A stretch of 45,370 nt of DNA. Source: Pyrinomonadaceae bacterium. GTDB lineage: Bacteria; Acidobacteriota; Blastocatellia; Pyrinomonadales; Pyrinomonadaceae. Below the pieces are notes generated by a model. That model had not been told where the DNA came from and ran no database searches. It saw only the letters and a program-made list of their open reading frames with translations. Where the stretch lies: NCBI GenBank assembly GCA_030838445.1, contig JAUZFQ010000155.1, forward strand, positions 1 to 45,370, read 5' to 3'. The position numbers and the translations under genes were made by a program. Every line of letters begins with the position of its first letter. Position 1 is the first letter of the stretch. This document shows, in pieces, positions 35,559 to 45,012 of this stretch.

Positions 35559-36791
35559 ATGCCCACTTACGTCTTCAAAGGCCGCAACCGACTCGGCGAA
35601 GTGATGGTCGGCGAGCGCGTCGCCGACAGCCGCGACGTGTTGCGGCAACTGCTGCGCCGCGAACAGATCATGCTCACCTCGGTTAAGGAGAAGGGGCGCG
35701 AGGTCGCCGTGCCGAAGCTCGGCGGGCGCGGCAAAGTGAAGTCCAAGGAGTTGTCCATCTTCACGCGCCAGTTCTCCGTCATGATCGATGCGGGGCTGCC
35801 GCTCGTGCAGTGCCTCGACATCCTCGCGAGCCAGCAGGAGAACAAATTTTTTCAGCAGGTCTTGACGCAAACCCGGCAGGACGTGGAAGAGGGATCAACT
35901 TTGGCCGTCGCCATGTCGCGACACCCGAAGGTCTTCGATCAACTCTTCGTCAACATGATCGAGGCGGGTGAGACGGGCGGTATTCTCGACATCATCCTGC
36001 AACGCCTGTCAACCTTCATCGAAAAGATCGTCAAGCTGCGCCGCGACGTGATCTCCGCCATGATCTACCCGTCGGCCGTGATCGTCATCGCGTGCCTCGT
36101 CGTGGCCGCGATCCTTATCTTCGTCATCCCGCAGTTCCAGACGATCTTCCTCGGCCTCCTCGGCCCCGGCGAAAAGCTCCCGCTCCCGACGCGCATCGTC
36201 GTCGCTTTCAGCGATTTCGTCGCCGGTTGGGGCGGCCTCTGCATCCTCGTCGGCATCATCGCCTCGGTCGTCGCCATCCGCACCTACCGCAAGACCATTG
36301 ACGGCCGCCGCAACGTTGACCGCCTGCTCTTAAAAGCGCCGATCATCGGAGCCGTCCTGCGCAAGATCGCCATCGCGCGCTTCTCGCGCACGCTCTCGAC
36401 GCTGCTCTCCTCCGGCGTCCCCATCCTCCAGTCGCTCGACATCACGGCGCGCACGGCGGGCAACGTCGTCATCGAAGAAGCGATCCGCGGCATCCGCACG
36501 GGCGTCGAACGCGGCGAGAGTTTCGTCGAACCGCTGAAGGCGTCCGACGTCTTCCCCAACATGGTCGCGCAGATGGTCGGCATCGGCGAACAGACCGGCG
36601 CGCTCGACTCGATGCTCGGCAAGATCGCCGACTTCTACGAGCAGGAAGTGGACACGGCCATCGCCAACATGCTGACGCTCATCGAACCCGCCATGATCGG
36701 CTTCCTCGGCGTCACCATTGGCGGCATCGTCATCGCCATGTACATGCCCCTCTTCACCCTCGTCGGCAAACTCTCCAACGGCGGCCACTAG
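35559..36791 (+). CDS. pilC: Type IV pilus inner-membrane platform protein
   Basis: The 410-residue protein begins MPTYVFKGRNRLGEVMVGE, the normal PilC/GspF N-terminus. Two T2SSF repeats follow (first about 70-195: FTRQFSVMIDAGLPLVQCLDI, MIEAGETGGILDIILQRLS; second about 275-400: RFSRTLSTLLSSGVPILQSLDI, VGIGEQTGALDSMLGKIADFY). Membrane helices lie at roughly 170-190, 220-240 and 375-400. PilC anchors the PilB and PilT motors to the pilus base. It ends at the chromosome/island junction. The ATG at 35559 follows AGGAG by about 10 bases. Confidence 0.96.
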   Translation: MPTYVFKGRNRLGEVMVGERVADSRDVLRQLLRREQIMLTSVKEKGREVAVPKLGGRGKVKSKELSIFTRQFSVMIDAGLPLVQCLDILASQQENKFFQQVLTQTRQDVEEGSTLAVAMSRHPKVFDQLFVNMIEAGETGGILDIILQRLSTFIEKIVKLRRDVISAMIYPSAVIVIACLVVAAILIFVIPQFQTIFLGLLGPGEKLPLPTRIVVAFSDFVAGWGGLCILVGIIASVVAIRTYRKTIDGRRNVDRLLLKAPIIGAVLRKIAIARFSRTLSTLLSSGVPILQSLDITARTAGNVVIEEAIRGIRTGVERGESFVEPLKASDVFPNMVAQMVGIGEQTGALDSMLGKIADFYEQEVDTAIANMLTLIEPAMIGFLGVTIGGIVIAMYMPLFTLVGKLSNGGH

Positions 36792-36795
36792 CCTG

Positions 36796-36862
36796 AGAGG
36801 GATTTGAAATTTCCACTTTTGGGGACTTGATTTTTCCTATCGAGGGATTTGATTTTTCCCGC
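36796..36862. repeat. Three tandem 22-23-bp repeats (gagggatttgatttttcc) after pilC
   Basis: Three imperfect copies of gagggatttgatttttcc end at about 36814, 36837 and 36859. They lie between pilC and the terminator, at the point where base composition drops toward the island. A small minus-strand frame across them is only repeat-encoded. Confidence 0.7.
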
Positions 36863-36893
36863 AGAAAAAGCCCGCATTTTGCGGGCTTTTTCT
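36863..36893. terminator. Bidirectional terminator between pilC and the defence operon
   Basis: agaaaaagcccgc (36863-36875) pairs exactly with gcgggctttttct (36881-36893) around the 5-base loop. An A-run and T-run on either side suit both strands. It separates the pil operon (+) from the converging island operon (-). The 36894-37019 stretch shows no gene. Confidence 0.92.
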
Positions 36894-37019
36894 ACAAGAG
36901 GATACTTTGCCACAACAGGAGACGAATACCGCAACATTGCACGGGCAGGATTTTGTAAATGTAGGGAGCGATAATCATAGAACCCATTTTTGGAGTTCCT
37001 CATACTTTAGCAAGCCCAG

Positions 37020-38624
37020 TCAAACCAAATCAGATTGCTGGAAAATGTCATAAACGACAGCTGCAATTTGCCTTGCCAAAAGCGGAGGAACAGCGTTTCC
37101 CACCTGATGATACTGCGCTGTCCGCGGACCTTCAAAAAAGTAATTATCCGGGAATGTCTGCAGCCGCGCAGCCTCCCTAACGGTCATGCTTCTACATTGT
37201 GTGGGATCAGGATGAATGTAATAGTGACCGTCCTTAGAAATATGAGAGGTAACCGTTAAGGCAGGTTTATTTGGTAATTGCACCCTGAATCTGTCAGAGA
37301 AAAAACTGCCCTTTAGCGCGTCTTTTACATTTTCGTGATCAGGCAGAAGGTTTTCAGGAAAGTCTCTCAGCTCGGGCGATCTGCCGGTTATCTTTGCATA
37401 GCACGAGGCAAAGAGGTAACGGTGCAGATCGGACTTCATGTGAGACCGTGCTGAATGATTGCAAACACCATCGAGCAGATTGTCGTGATACCAGTCACGT
37501 AAGCTACCAGGGTAACATTCCAAACATAGTTCACCTTCCACATATTCGAACCCAGTGTTCAGACTCTGTGTACTGATGTGCTTTACAGTGGATACAACTT
37601 CAGACCATAATCGCTTATCTTTAGTTTTTATGCTTCGCTCAAGCCAGTCAGACCCTATGGCTTCTTGTAGTGTTGTGATCCAAGAACTCTCAGAATCAGC
37701 TTCCTTGGAAACTGCACTGCGAAGTTTGGGAAGGTTCGATATTACCTCTTTAACTGTAACAAAAGGCTTTGGTTCAAGGTGTTTAGGCTTCACCATCAGG
37801 TCAGCCCTGATACCCAGTAAAATGACCCTGTGTCTTGCTTGAGGAACACCGAATCTTTCCGCCGCAATTATATAATCTGACGGATCGTATGGCTCAAATC
37901 CCGCCAGATAATCTTGTTTCTTAACAAGAGGAAATATATTGTAAGCAGGCCGTTTTTTCTTCCTTCTGTAGAGTTCCTTGTTGTAACTGTTTATTGCGGC
38001 CCTAGGCTGCCTTAGATCTTCCAGTATTTGATGAAATATTTTCTTACCGCTGATTGTCGAACTCAGTATGCCTTTAACGTTTTCCATAATAAACACAGGG
38101 GGCTGATGGTCAGCAATAATGCGTAAGTATTCACGGTAGAGATAATGCCGCTCATCTTTTTCATACTCCTCCAAGTTGTTTTTCCTTATCTCTGTCTTCC
38201 TTGCTCTACCTGCAATAGAGTAAGCCTGACACGGCGGCCCGCCTATTAGCACCCAAGCTTTTTTGCTTTGCTTTGAGAGGGCTAATTTGATTCTTCTCTT
38301 AACGGCGTTTGGTTTCTCCTCTCCGAGTGTGGCTAGCCACGCCTCTCTCCGTGCCATCCTCGCTTCCTCTCTGTGTTGCCTGAAGAGTGATTTAATATCA
38401 ATTTCTTTTTTCAGGTACTGGTAATAGGAAGGCGGGACCGAATTGAACGGAAACTGTCGAAAGAAAGCGCGCAACAGGAGAGTTTGATGCGCTACTTCAT
38501 CCTTTTCAATTGATAGACATATGTGGAACTGTGAGACACCGCTTGAATCTCTACAGCTCGAAAAGCCTTCCCCCAACCCACCAGGGCCGGCAAAGAGGTC
38601 AATTACCGGAATTGATCCTGTCAT
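37020..38624 (-). CDS. DNA cytosine-5 methyltransferase of a DISARM-like operon
   Basis: The 534-residue m5C methylase shows motif I IDLFAGPGGLGEGF (about 8-21), motif IV GGPPCQAYS with catalytic Cys132, motif VI FIMENVKG (178-185), motif VIII QARHRVILLG (262-271) and motif X QVGNAVPPLLARQIA near 511. A variable target-recognition region lies at about 290-480. In class 2 DISARM a methylase of this kind (DrmMII) marks self DNA. The sequence recognised cannot be read from the protein. Its ATG overlaps the stop of the glycosylase gene by 4 bases, so translation is probably coupled. The gene is much more AT-rich than the chromosome to its left, suggesting transfer. Confidence 0.92.
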   Translation of the reverse strand: MTGSIPVIDLFAGPGGLGEGFSSCRDSSGVSQFHICLSIEKDEVAHQTLLLRAFFRQFPFNSVPPSYYQYLKKEIDIKSLFRQHREEARMARREAWLATLGEEKPNAVKRRIKLALSKQSKKAWVLIGGPPCQAYSIAGRARKTEIRKNNLEEYEKDERHYLYREYLRIIADHQPPVFIMENVKGILSSTISGKKIFHQILEDLRQPRAAINSYNKELYRRKKKRPAYNIFPLVKKQDYLAGFEPYDPSDYIIAAERFGVPQARHRVILLGIRADLMVKPKHLEPKPFVTVKEVISNLPKLRSAVSKEADSESSWITTLQEAIGSDWLERSIKTKDKRLWSEVVSTVKHISTQSLNTGFEYVEGELCLECYPGSLRDWYHDNLLDGVCNHSARSHMKSDLHRYLFASCYAKITGRSPELRDFPENLLPDHENVKDALKGSFFSDRFRVQLPNKPALTVTSHISKDGHYYIHPDPTQCRSMTVREAARLQTFPDNYFFEGPRTAQYHQVGNAVPPLLARQIAAVVYDIFQQSDLV

Positions 38625-39286
38625 AACTCTTTAAGCAGAACCCTCTTGCCATAAGCGCAAAGTTCAGCCCCTACAGGGCAGACACTACACTTGGGGCGGG
38701 TAGCGCATATCTCCATAGTAAAATCAAGAACTGCGTAGTTAAATTCACCGGAACTGCGTTGGGGAGTAAGCCTGTCTGCTAACTGTATCAACCACTTCTT
38801 GCGTCTAGTTTCAGCATCGCACTTTCGGTCAATCAGCCTACAAATCCATCTCACCACATTAGCATCAATGATAACGCCCCTCCCCCCTCCATGAAAACTC
38901 AGCCACGCGGCAGCAGCATATGGCCCGACGCCCGGCAATTTTAGTAGCTGTTCAAAGGAAGGGGGGGGTTCTCCTCCAAGCCTGTCCAGCTCTTCGCCAA
39001 GTTGTTTTAATAGCGGCGCGCGCCAGCGCAGACCAAGCGGGTATATCAGTTTTTCAATCTCTTTTACAGAAGCTGAAGCAAGATCTTTTGGTTCAGGAAA
39101 GTTGCTTATGAATTGTTCGTAGATGCTGACAGCAGTCGCGGCTCTTGTTCGCTGAAGTAGTATTTCAGCAATCAGTCCATGCCAGAGTTTTGTTGTTTTC
39201 CTCCAAGGAAAATGCTTATGGTTCGCCCTGCCCCAAGTTAGTATCCTTCGTCGTATTCGTGGAATATCCTTGTCTAGTATGTCCAC
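38621..39286 (-). CDS. HhH-GPD DNA glycosylase, Mig-like (probable T:G mismatch repair)
   Basis: The 221-residue protein belongs to the endonuclease III/MutY superfamily. Helix-hairpin-helix LPGVGPYAAAAW (118-129), catalytic Asp141 (IIDANVVRW) and Glu41 (AEILLQRT) are visible. Iron-sulfur cysteines are 194, 200, 203 and 210. Tyr123 stands where endonuclease III has its catalytic Lys; the archaeal thymine glycosylase Mig, which also sits beside an m5C methylase, has Tyr there. The likely role is removing T from T:G made when methylated cytosines deaminate. A MutY-like adenine glycosylase is the alternative. The GTG at 39286 is preferred because AAGGA lies 5 bases upstream. The frame is open to 39403, which would overlap drmB by 47 bases. 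Confidence 0.85.
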   Translation of the reverse strand: MDILDKDIPRIRRRILTWGRANHKHFPWRKTTKLWHGLIAEILLQRTRAATAVSIYEQFISNFPEPKDLASASVKEIEKLIYPLGLRWRAPLLKQLGEELDRLGGEPPPSFEQLLKLPGVGPYAAAAWLSFHGGGRGVIIDANVVRWICRLIDRKCDAETRRKKWLIQLADRLTPQRSSGEFNYAVLDFTMEICATRPKCSVCPVGAELCAYGKRVLLKEL

Positions 39287-39356
39287 ACTTATCCTTGCCT
39301 TGATGTTTAATAAGACCTCAGAAAAGCCAATGTTCAAAACTCGCGCCGAGGAAATT

Positions 39357-41315
39357 TCATGCCCACGTATAAGTGTTCGCAAGCAAAGCCGATACGTAAC
39401 CACGCTCAGGGGTCTCAGGGGTGCCCACTACCATCACGCGGTCAAGCCCTTGGTTTATTGTTTCGCAGGAGGTCTCAGGCAGAAGAACACAGGCGTGACA
39501 GGCTGCGAGGTTGGCGAGTCTGGAACCCTGCCCACCAAGGTGTTCGGAGCAGACAGGATCGGCTGAGCACCAAGAGGCCCGGCTCAAGGCACGTAAGATG
39601 ACCGGGCCGAGGCGTTCCGGTCGTCCTAGCCGGACCAAGCCACCCAAGGTCCCCTCGGAGTCGCCCGCCGCAGTGTAGAGAAGGAGCCCGGCCATAGGCG
39701 CAGCAGGGTCGGCGGAGATGTAGAGGCGCTCGCGTAGCGAGGCAGTGCTGTAACCGCACTCGAATACAAGCTGGTTAATCAAGATGTGCGCGAGACTGTG
39801 GACCAGTAGATAGCGAGATGCCCAAGAACGATTTGCCAATCCCAGCGGTGGCAAAGTCTGAAAGATGCCGCCCAGACGTGCGACAAAACCATCATCGAGG
39901 CGATTTGTGAGCCATGCAGCGTGGGTGGTCTGCCATTCGATAAGGCTATGTTCGTGTAACTCGACGTAGATGCCCTCTCCGAACACTTCGACCGCTGGGA
40001 GCCAGCGTTCCTGTGGCTCGGTGGGTGGATTTCGGAACAGTTGTCTCATGGCTGTGTCCGGCATGCTGCCTAGAGAATTGTTATTCTGCTCTAAGCGGTC
40101 AAAGCCGTAGAAAACTCTCGTCTCGCGCAACCGCTCTACAAGGTTCACCCTAGCAAACCAGTGCGACAGTTCAGCCGGAACCGTCGTGGGAATCACGCGC
40201 AGATTGGGTACGTGCTCTGGATCGTTCACCTCATTCCGGAGGATATTGAATTCGGCGCGGCGGAACGCGAGAAGATCAGATTCAGGCTCGGCAGGTGCGT
40301 CGGCGCCAGCTGGCAGTGTGGCACCAGCCGGATCAAAAAGGCTCTCTAAAGCCTCCTCCACTTGCGCCGGATCGGCAACGATGCCGCGGCCAGCGAGTCC
40401 GGTATTAATCATGGCAATGGTTCCAGCCCGATTGCCCATGTTCCAGAGGGTTCTTGCGACTCCCAGGCTGGGATCAAGCTCGATCTCATTCCTGACTCTG
40501 GCGATCTCCTCGCTTTGCGGCTGGAGATCGGGCAAGGCAATGGCCGAAATAGTTCTTGGAAAGTAGAGGTTCGTCTGATTGATGAGTGCACCGATGAGAG
40601 GCTGATTGCATGGTTGCTCGCTCGCTCCCTCGCCGAGCCATGGTCGATCGCCGGGGCATGTAATTCCAGCCTGCTGAAACGCACTTTGCTCACCCAACTC
40701 CACATTCGGCTTGACAGTTGTTCCTGACAAACTTCTGCCTTTACGCCCCGGCGAGCCCTCGGGGCATGACCTGCACTCGATGCGGATACTGCTCAGTTCG
40801 GAGCCGCCGCGGTCCGTTAAAATAAGATTCCCATCGTTAGCGCACAGGCAACCTATCCACTCCTTCCAAGGAAACTCACAAAGGTGCCCGCCAGCACAAA
40901 CTGATATAAAGCGCACGGGCTGCCACCTTCCGCCGCCCGGAGGATTCTCAATTCGAGTCGTATGGAGATTGAATCTGCGCATGTCACCCGTGCGCGTGTG
41001 CCGATACCAGCGGGGGAACCGCTGTGCTGGAACAGTTAACATTGCATTCGGCGGCGCGGTAGAGCCACGTCGTACATGCCGGTAGTCGGGGGGCGCACAG
41101 AACCGGTCCACGTGAAGCAGGGAGGACAGGCGTGGCTCAACGCGCTCAAACTCGGCACGGTTGTCGCAACGCACTAGGCCAAGGGTCTGGTCCCACCGCA
41201 GGAACCAATGATCGAGGCCGCACACAACGTGCGGTATGCCGCGCCGATCGGTGTAAAGGCTGCCCGGCCCGAATGGGGCAATGAGTTGCCCGGTGCGAAT
41301 CTGTTTATTCCCCAT
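39357..41315 (-). CDS. drmB: DrmB-like DUF1998 protein (DISARM)
   Basis: The 652-residue protein starts GNKQIRTGQLIAPFGPGSLY. Cysteine clusters follow in the first third (VCAGGHLCEFPWKEWIGC, CRSCPEG, TCPGDRPW). A C-terminal DUF1998 domain follows (LLVHSLAHILINQLVFECGY, GLLLYTAAGDSEGTLGGLV, ACHACVLLPETSCE). This is the DrmB arrangement; DrmB partners the DrmA helicase in DISARM. An ATG at 41315 overlaps the end of drmA by 11 bases; a TTG at 41324 is also possible. Neither has a clear ribosome-binding site, pointing to coupled translation. The downstream glycosylase gene follows after 70 bases. Confidence 0.88.
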   Translation of the reverse strand: MGNKQIRTGQLIAPFGPGSLYTDRRGIPHVVCGLDHWFLRWDQTLGLVRCDNRAEFERVEPRLSSLLHVDRFCAPPDYRHVRRGSTAPPNAMLTVPAQRFPRWYRHTRTGDMRRFNLHTTRIENPPGGGRWQPVRFISVCAGGHLCEFPWKEWIGCLCANDGNLILTDRGGSELSSIRIECRSCPEGSPGRKGRSLSGTTVKPNVELGEQSAFQQAGITCPGDRPWLGEGASEQPCNQPLIGALINQTNLYFPRTISAIALPDLQPQSEEIARVRNEIELDPSLGVARTLWNMGNRAGTIAMINTGLAGRGIVADPAQVEEALESLFDPAGATLPAGADAPAEPESDLLAFRRAEFNILRNEVNDPEHVPNLRVIPTTVPAELSHWFARVNLVERLRETRVFYGFDRLEQNNNSLGSMPDTAMRQLFRNPPTEPQERWLPAVEVFGEGIYVELHEHSLIEWQTTHAAWLTNRLDDGFVARLGGIFQTLPPLGLANRSWASRYLLVHSLAHILINQLVFECGYSTASLRERLYISADPAAPMAGLLLYTAAGDSEGTLGGLVRLGRPERLGPVILRALSRASWCSADPVCSEHLGGQGSRLANLAACHACVLLPETSCETINQGLDRVMVVGTPETPERGYVSALLANTYTWA

Positions 41316-44300
41316 GATTGTCAATGATCGTTACTGTTGGAGGTGAGCTGGTGGACACATTGGTCGGAACCCCCAATACGGGGACGTAGCCTTGGTCAAT
41401 GCTGAGTTCGGCGCTGCTATCTACTTGGCGCATGCTGCTGGGAACCACGACGCCGCGCTGCCGCTGTTGCAGGGTTGCGAATTGTCCTGGCCAGAGCATG
41501 AGGTACTCTCCGTCTACGCTTGGCGGGAACTCCTCCCATGCCTGCGGATTCAGCCCCCACTTGTGTTGCAACTCAGCCCGGACTCTTTCCATTTCCTGTA
41601 ACGACCTCTCCTGATCCTCCGGTAGCTGAACTACTTGGCAGCGCTCGCGTAGGAGTTGATAGGCAACATCCATCGCGTCGACATATGCGGCTTCGTTTTG
41701 GACAGGAGCGACACTGTGCTGGCGCGCCCAAGTAATTAGCGCTCCCGGAAGTGCGCGTTGTATGGCAGAAAGCGCGAACGGCGTCGCCGAGGTCGGTTCG
41801 ACGCGCTCATAGAGGCGGCGGTGGTAGCTATGGAATTGCTCGAAGTGAGAGCGGTCACGGCTTTTGGAAGGGTTGTAGATCATCAGAATGAGGCCCGCAC
41901 GATCCCACCAGCGGCGCCCAACCCGACCGGTTATTTGAATATAAGTCGCAGTCGTCTTAGGCTGGCCGACAATCCCCATCAGCGACAGCCGATCAATATC
42001 CACGCCAACCTCAATGATGTTCGAGGCCAGACATGCGTCGAGTGTTCTATCATTTGCTGTCGTATTATAGGGTGCTGATAACCTGTCCATCATGCCTACG
42101 ATCTCGGCTTGAGAAAGGCGGCTGGTAAGTTCTTCAACAATTCTGAGATTGCGTCGGTCATTGTGTGCAAAGCCCTCGCGGTTAAATATGAATTTCAGCC
42201 GGGAGCGGATGTCTGAATCGAATAGAGTCTTGGCACCGCCCAGTTCGCGGATGCTGTTGTAGAAGGCGAGCAACGTCCACCAAGGATCGCGACGGTCTGC
42301 CGGGAAAGAGAACGGGCGGAATAGCGCGGAGGAGAAGGCCCGCACCTGGGTGGTAAGCACAGAGCCATAGTCACTTGCGTGGATGCCGAGGTAGAGGCGC
42401 CCATCACGAAGGCGTCCTGCCGCATCCCGAGCGTATCTGCCGAAAAAGGAATCGCCCATCAGCAAGCCGGGGGCGGGAAACAGATGGGTTTGTGAACGGG
42501 CATAGAGCGCCATAACTTGATCCGCCGCGCCACGAATGGTCGCAGTCGAAGCAATTAACTTTGGCTTCACCCAGTTACCGTCCTGCTGAAGCGAGCACAG
42601 CCTCTCAAAGATGCCTTCGTACAAGGCGTACATTGTTCCCAGCGGGCCGGAAATAAGATGCAATTCGTCCTGAATAATCAGGCCTGGCGGTAAATAATAC
42701 TGATGTAGCTGACCGCCGGTTATTCTGCGGCCGAAAAGAGCACCGGCCTCGGGCCGGTATGCAACGATCGCAAGTTTGTCAGCAGTCCCGATAACAAGAG
42801 ATGGCGGACGGCGGTAAATCCGTTCATCAATGACTTCAACGGGTAACCAGTTCTGCGAGTCTTCCTGACCGAACGAACAAGCAACGTCCGTGCAGTGCAG
42901 TAACGGACCTTCACTGGTGATGTCTGTAATCCCTCTTGTCCGCGCGCTATTCCACTGATTTTTCGGAACAACATTAGGCCGCGGGCCGTTGTATCGTCCA
43001 ATCTCTGCCCTGCACCAAGGGCATTCCGTCAGAACTAGCGGATTGCCAGCAACGTCACCTTTACGAAATTCATTGAGTTCGGTCCGCGCACCGTCAATTT
43101 TATTTGGTGAACCATCACCACCAATCCACAACCCCAGCGAGAAACGCTGACCGGGAATATTCCCCATACCGTGCCTTGCCGGTTCGCGCCGCAGAAATTC
43201 CATCGCGCAAATTAAACTGGCTGCCCGTTGAAATTGCTGAGTGGTGAGCATTCTCAACGTATACCGCATCAGAACATTTGTGCCGTCCCTTTGCGGTCCA
43301 AGTCCATTGCCCTCCATCAAGAAGCGCTCATGGAACATATAAAACGCCATCACCGCAAGGTAAGCCTCGGTCTTGCCGCCACCGGTTGGGAACCAGATGA
43401 GATCCACGATTTCGCGGTCGGGTGAGAGCCCGTTACGAACCCCCTCAAGGGACATCAGAAGGAAGGCAATTTGGAATGCCCGCCATGATCCAACCTGAGC
43501 AATCTCTCGGTTTTGCTGATAAACATCCCAAGGAGACCGTTGAGGTCCATCGGGGCTAACTAATCGCAATGTCGAGTTCCAGAGGAACGGACGCCTCGCC
43601 AACTGTTTAGTTCCGATCTGCTGAAGGAGCATAGCCAGATTTGCCAGTCGGAAGGCACGGAGAACATTCGCATCGCTTCTCAGCAGCGAGATGCCTGCGT
43701 TGATGCGTCCAAGACAGGTGTCGCAGGCATCTAGGTGGCGGGTAGCGACCGATCGGTATCTCGGGTCCAAGGCTGCTACCTGATTGCGCCCGCGCTGTAT
43801 CCACGAGGCGTATTCCACTGAAAGATTTTCGAGCGACTGCCAAGCAGGTCCCAAGCCATCCTCGGGTAGAGATGCGAGCGCTCGCATGGACAGCTGAATC
43901 TGGTTTCCTTGGGCATCCTCAATGTCTGGAGTCATGCTCGGCAGTTGCACCGCAGGCATCACATCCACGAATAACACCGCTGGCGACTGCCCCGGTTCCG
44001 CATCCCAGCCGGCGGCACAGCCGTGGCCAACTCCCCAAGTGGCAGATTCACGATAGAGAAGCGCAAGGGACTGCTCTTCAGAGTCGAGTTGCTCAAATGG
44101 GCGTTGACTCTCAGGATACTTTTCAATACTGCCTCGCTCGGCTGCGACTTCAAAGTAGGTCTGGTATAGAACGGCTGCGCGCGGCTCCTGCGTTCCATCA
44201 AGTTGGGTTGAGTTACGCAAGACTATCGTCAGCAGCCAGACGTCTTCCTCTTCTCGGTAGCGAGGGAAAACCTCTATGCGGAGATTGAGCGGAGAACCTT

Positions 44301-45012
44301 CCTGCATGGTCACGTCACGGCGTATGGGACGACCGGCAACTATGTCATGGCGATCAATTATTATCTCGGATTCAGGCAGTACTGCGGGATGTCGGCGCCA
44401 AACAGGTGCTTCGTGCATTCGGCCTTGATCATCGGTCCAGCGGCGCTTGCAGGACTCATAGCGGCCATTCATGTGGAAAGGGGAGCTGTCTGACTGCTGC
44501 CAAGCAAACCGTTGGCTTTGTGGCAACCGTACAATAACCCTTCCGTCCTTAGACAGCCGGACACAGAAGGAAATGCCAATGGTTGAGGGATGTCGGACAT
44601 CAGGGCTGGTTACTTCAAAGTCCTCAGTCGCGTCAAACGAGCCCGAGACTTCTCCCGCTTCGCGTTCATCTGAGTCCTCATCCGTAACAGGAACGACGTC
44701 AGGATCGGCCTCAGCCCCGATCGTGTCAGCGGCTTGGAGGGCAACCTCATCAGGTGGCGGCAACGCCGCTGCCGCACCGGGATGTAGGAGCCCGGCCCCA
44801 TACTTGCGGTGCGGGGACTCACGCTGGAAATACAGAATCTCTTGGAGCACCTCATCAGGCTCAGGGCGCCAAGCGAGTGGCCCGCTACGAAGGGCGACGG
44901 CATCAACGAATTCTCTATCAGTGAACTCGATGACGGCTGCATCGGCCAGCGGCCGAGAGGGGCCGACCAGCTCACCACGAATCCACTCGATCATTTCAGA
45001 TCTTTCACTCAT
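41305..45012 (-). CDS. drmA: DrmA-like superfamily 2 helicase (DISARM)
   Basis: The 1235-residue protein has an N-terminal region of about 500 residues without recognised motifs. The SF2 helicase core follows: Walker A WFPTGGGKTEAYLAVMAF near 541, DEAH-like box IIQDELHLISG near 780, motif III IASTATIRG, SNIIEVGVDIDRLSLMGIVG, and arginine-finger motif QITGRVGRRWWDRAG near 1026. This matches DrmA, the translocase that works with DrmB to act on invading DNA in DISARM. A zinc-ribbon-like Cys pattern (TECPWCRAEIG, HCTDVACSF) lies between Walker A and the DELH box. The start overlaps the stop of the upstream UvrD-type gene by 4 bases. Confidence 0.88.
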   Translation of the reverse strand: MSERSEMIEWIRGELVGPSRPLADAAVIEFTDREFVDAVALRSGPLAWRPEPDEVLQEILYFQRESPHRKYGAGLLHPGAAAALPPPDEVALQAADTIGAEADPDVVPVTDEDSDEREAGEVSGSFDATEDFEVTSPDVRHPSTIGISFCVRLSKDGRVIVRLPQSQRFAWQQSDSSPFHMNGRYESCKRRWTDDQGRMHEAPVWRRHPAVLPESEIIIDRHDIVAGRPIRRDVTMQEGSPLNLRIEVFPRYREEEDVWLLTIVLRNSTQLDGTQEPRAAVLYQTYFEVAAERGSIEKYPESQRPFEQLDSEEQSLALLYRESATWGVGHGCAAGWDAEPGQSPAVLFVDVMPAVQLPSMTPDIEDAQGNQIQLSMRALASLPEDGLGPAWQSLENLSVEYASWIQRGRNQVAALDPRYRSVATRHLDACDTCLGRINAGISLLRSDANVLRAFRLANLAMLLQQIGTKQLARRPFLWNSTLRLVSPDGPQRSPWDVYQQNREIAQVGSWRAFQIAFLLMSLEGVRNGLSPDREIVDLIWFPTGGGKTEAYLAVMAFYMFHERFLMEGNGLGPQRDGTNVLMRYTLRMLTTQQFQRAASLICAMEFLRREPARHGMGNIPGQRFSLGLWIGGDGSPNKIDGARTELNEFRKGDVAGNPLVLTECPWCRAEIGRYNGPRPNVVPKNQWNSARTRGITDITSEGPLLHCTDVACSFGQEDSQNWLPVEVIDERIYRRPPSLVIGTADKLAIVAYRPEAGALFGRRITGGQLHQYYLPPGLIIQDELHLISGPLGTMYALYEGIFERLCSLQQDGNWVKPKLIASTATIRGAADQVMALYARSQTHLFPAPGLLMGDSFFGRYARDAAGRLRDGRLYLGIHASDYGSVLTTQVRAFSSALFRPFSFPADRRDPWWTLLAFYNSIRELGGAKTLFDSDIRSRLKFIFNREGFAHNDRRNLRIVEELTSRLSQAEIVGMMDRLSAPYNTTANDRTLDACLASNIIEVGVDIDRLSLMGIVGQPKTTATYIQITGRVGRRWWDRAGLILMIYNPSKSRDRSHFEQFHSYHRRLYERVEPTSATPFALSAIQRALPGALITWARQHSVAPVQNEAAYVDAMDVAYQLLRERCQVVQLPEDQERSLQEMERVRAELQHKWGLNPQAWEEFPPSVDGEYLMLWPGQFATLQQRQRGVVVPSSMRQVDSSAELSIDQGYVPVLGVPTNVSTSSPPTVTIIDNHGE

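Noticed and set aside
36788..37003. Small minus-strand reading frame beside the terminator
   Set aside because: Its translation is mostly the tandem gagggatttgatttttcc repeat and the terminator stem; no start signal or domain supports it.
38621..39286. Housekeeping MutY adenine glycosylase
   Set aside because: The protein lacks the C-terminal NUDIX-like oxoG-recognition domain of MutY, has Tyr instead of Ser after the HhH, and is coupled to an m5C methylase. It was kept only as an alternative.
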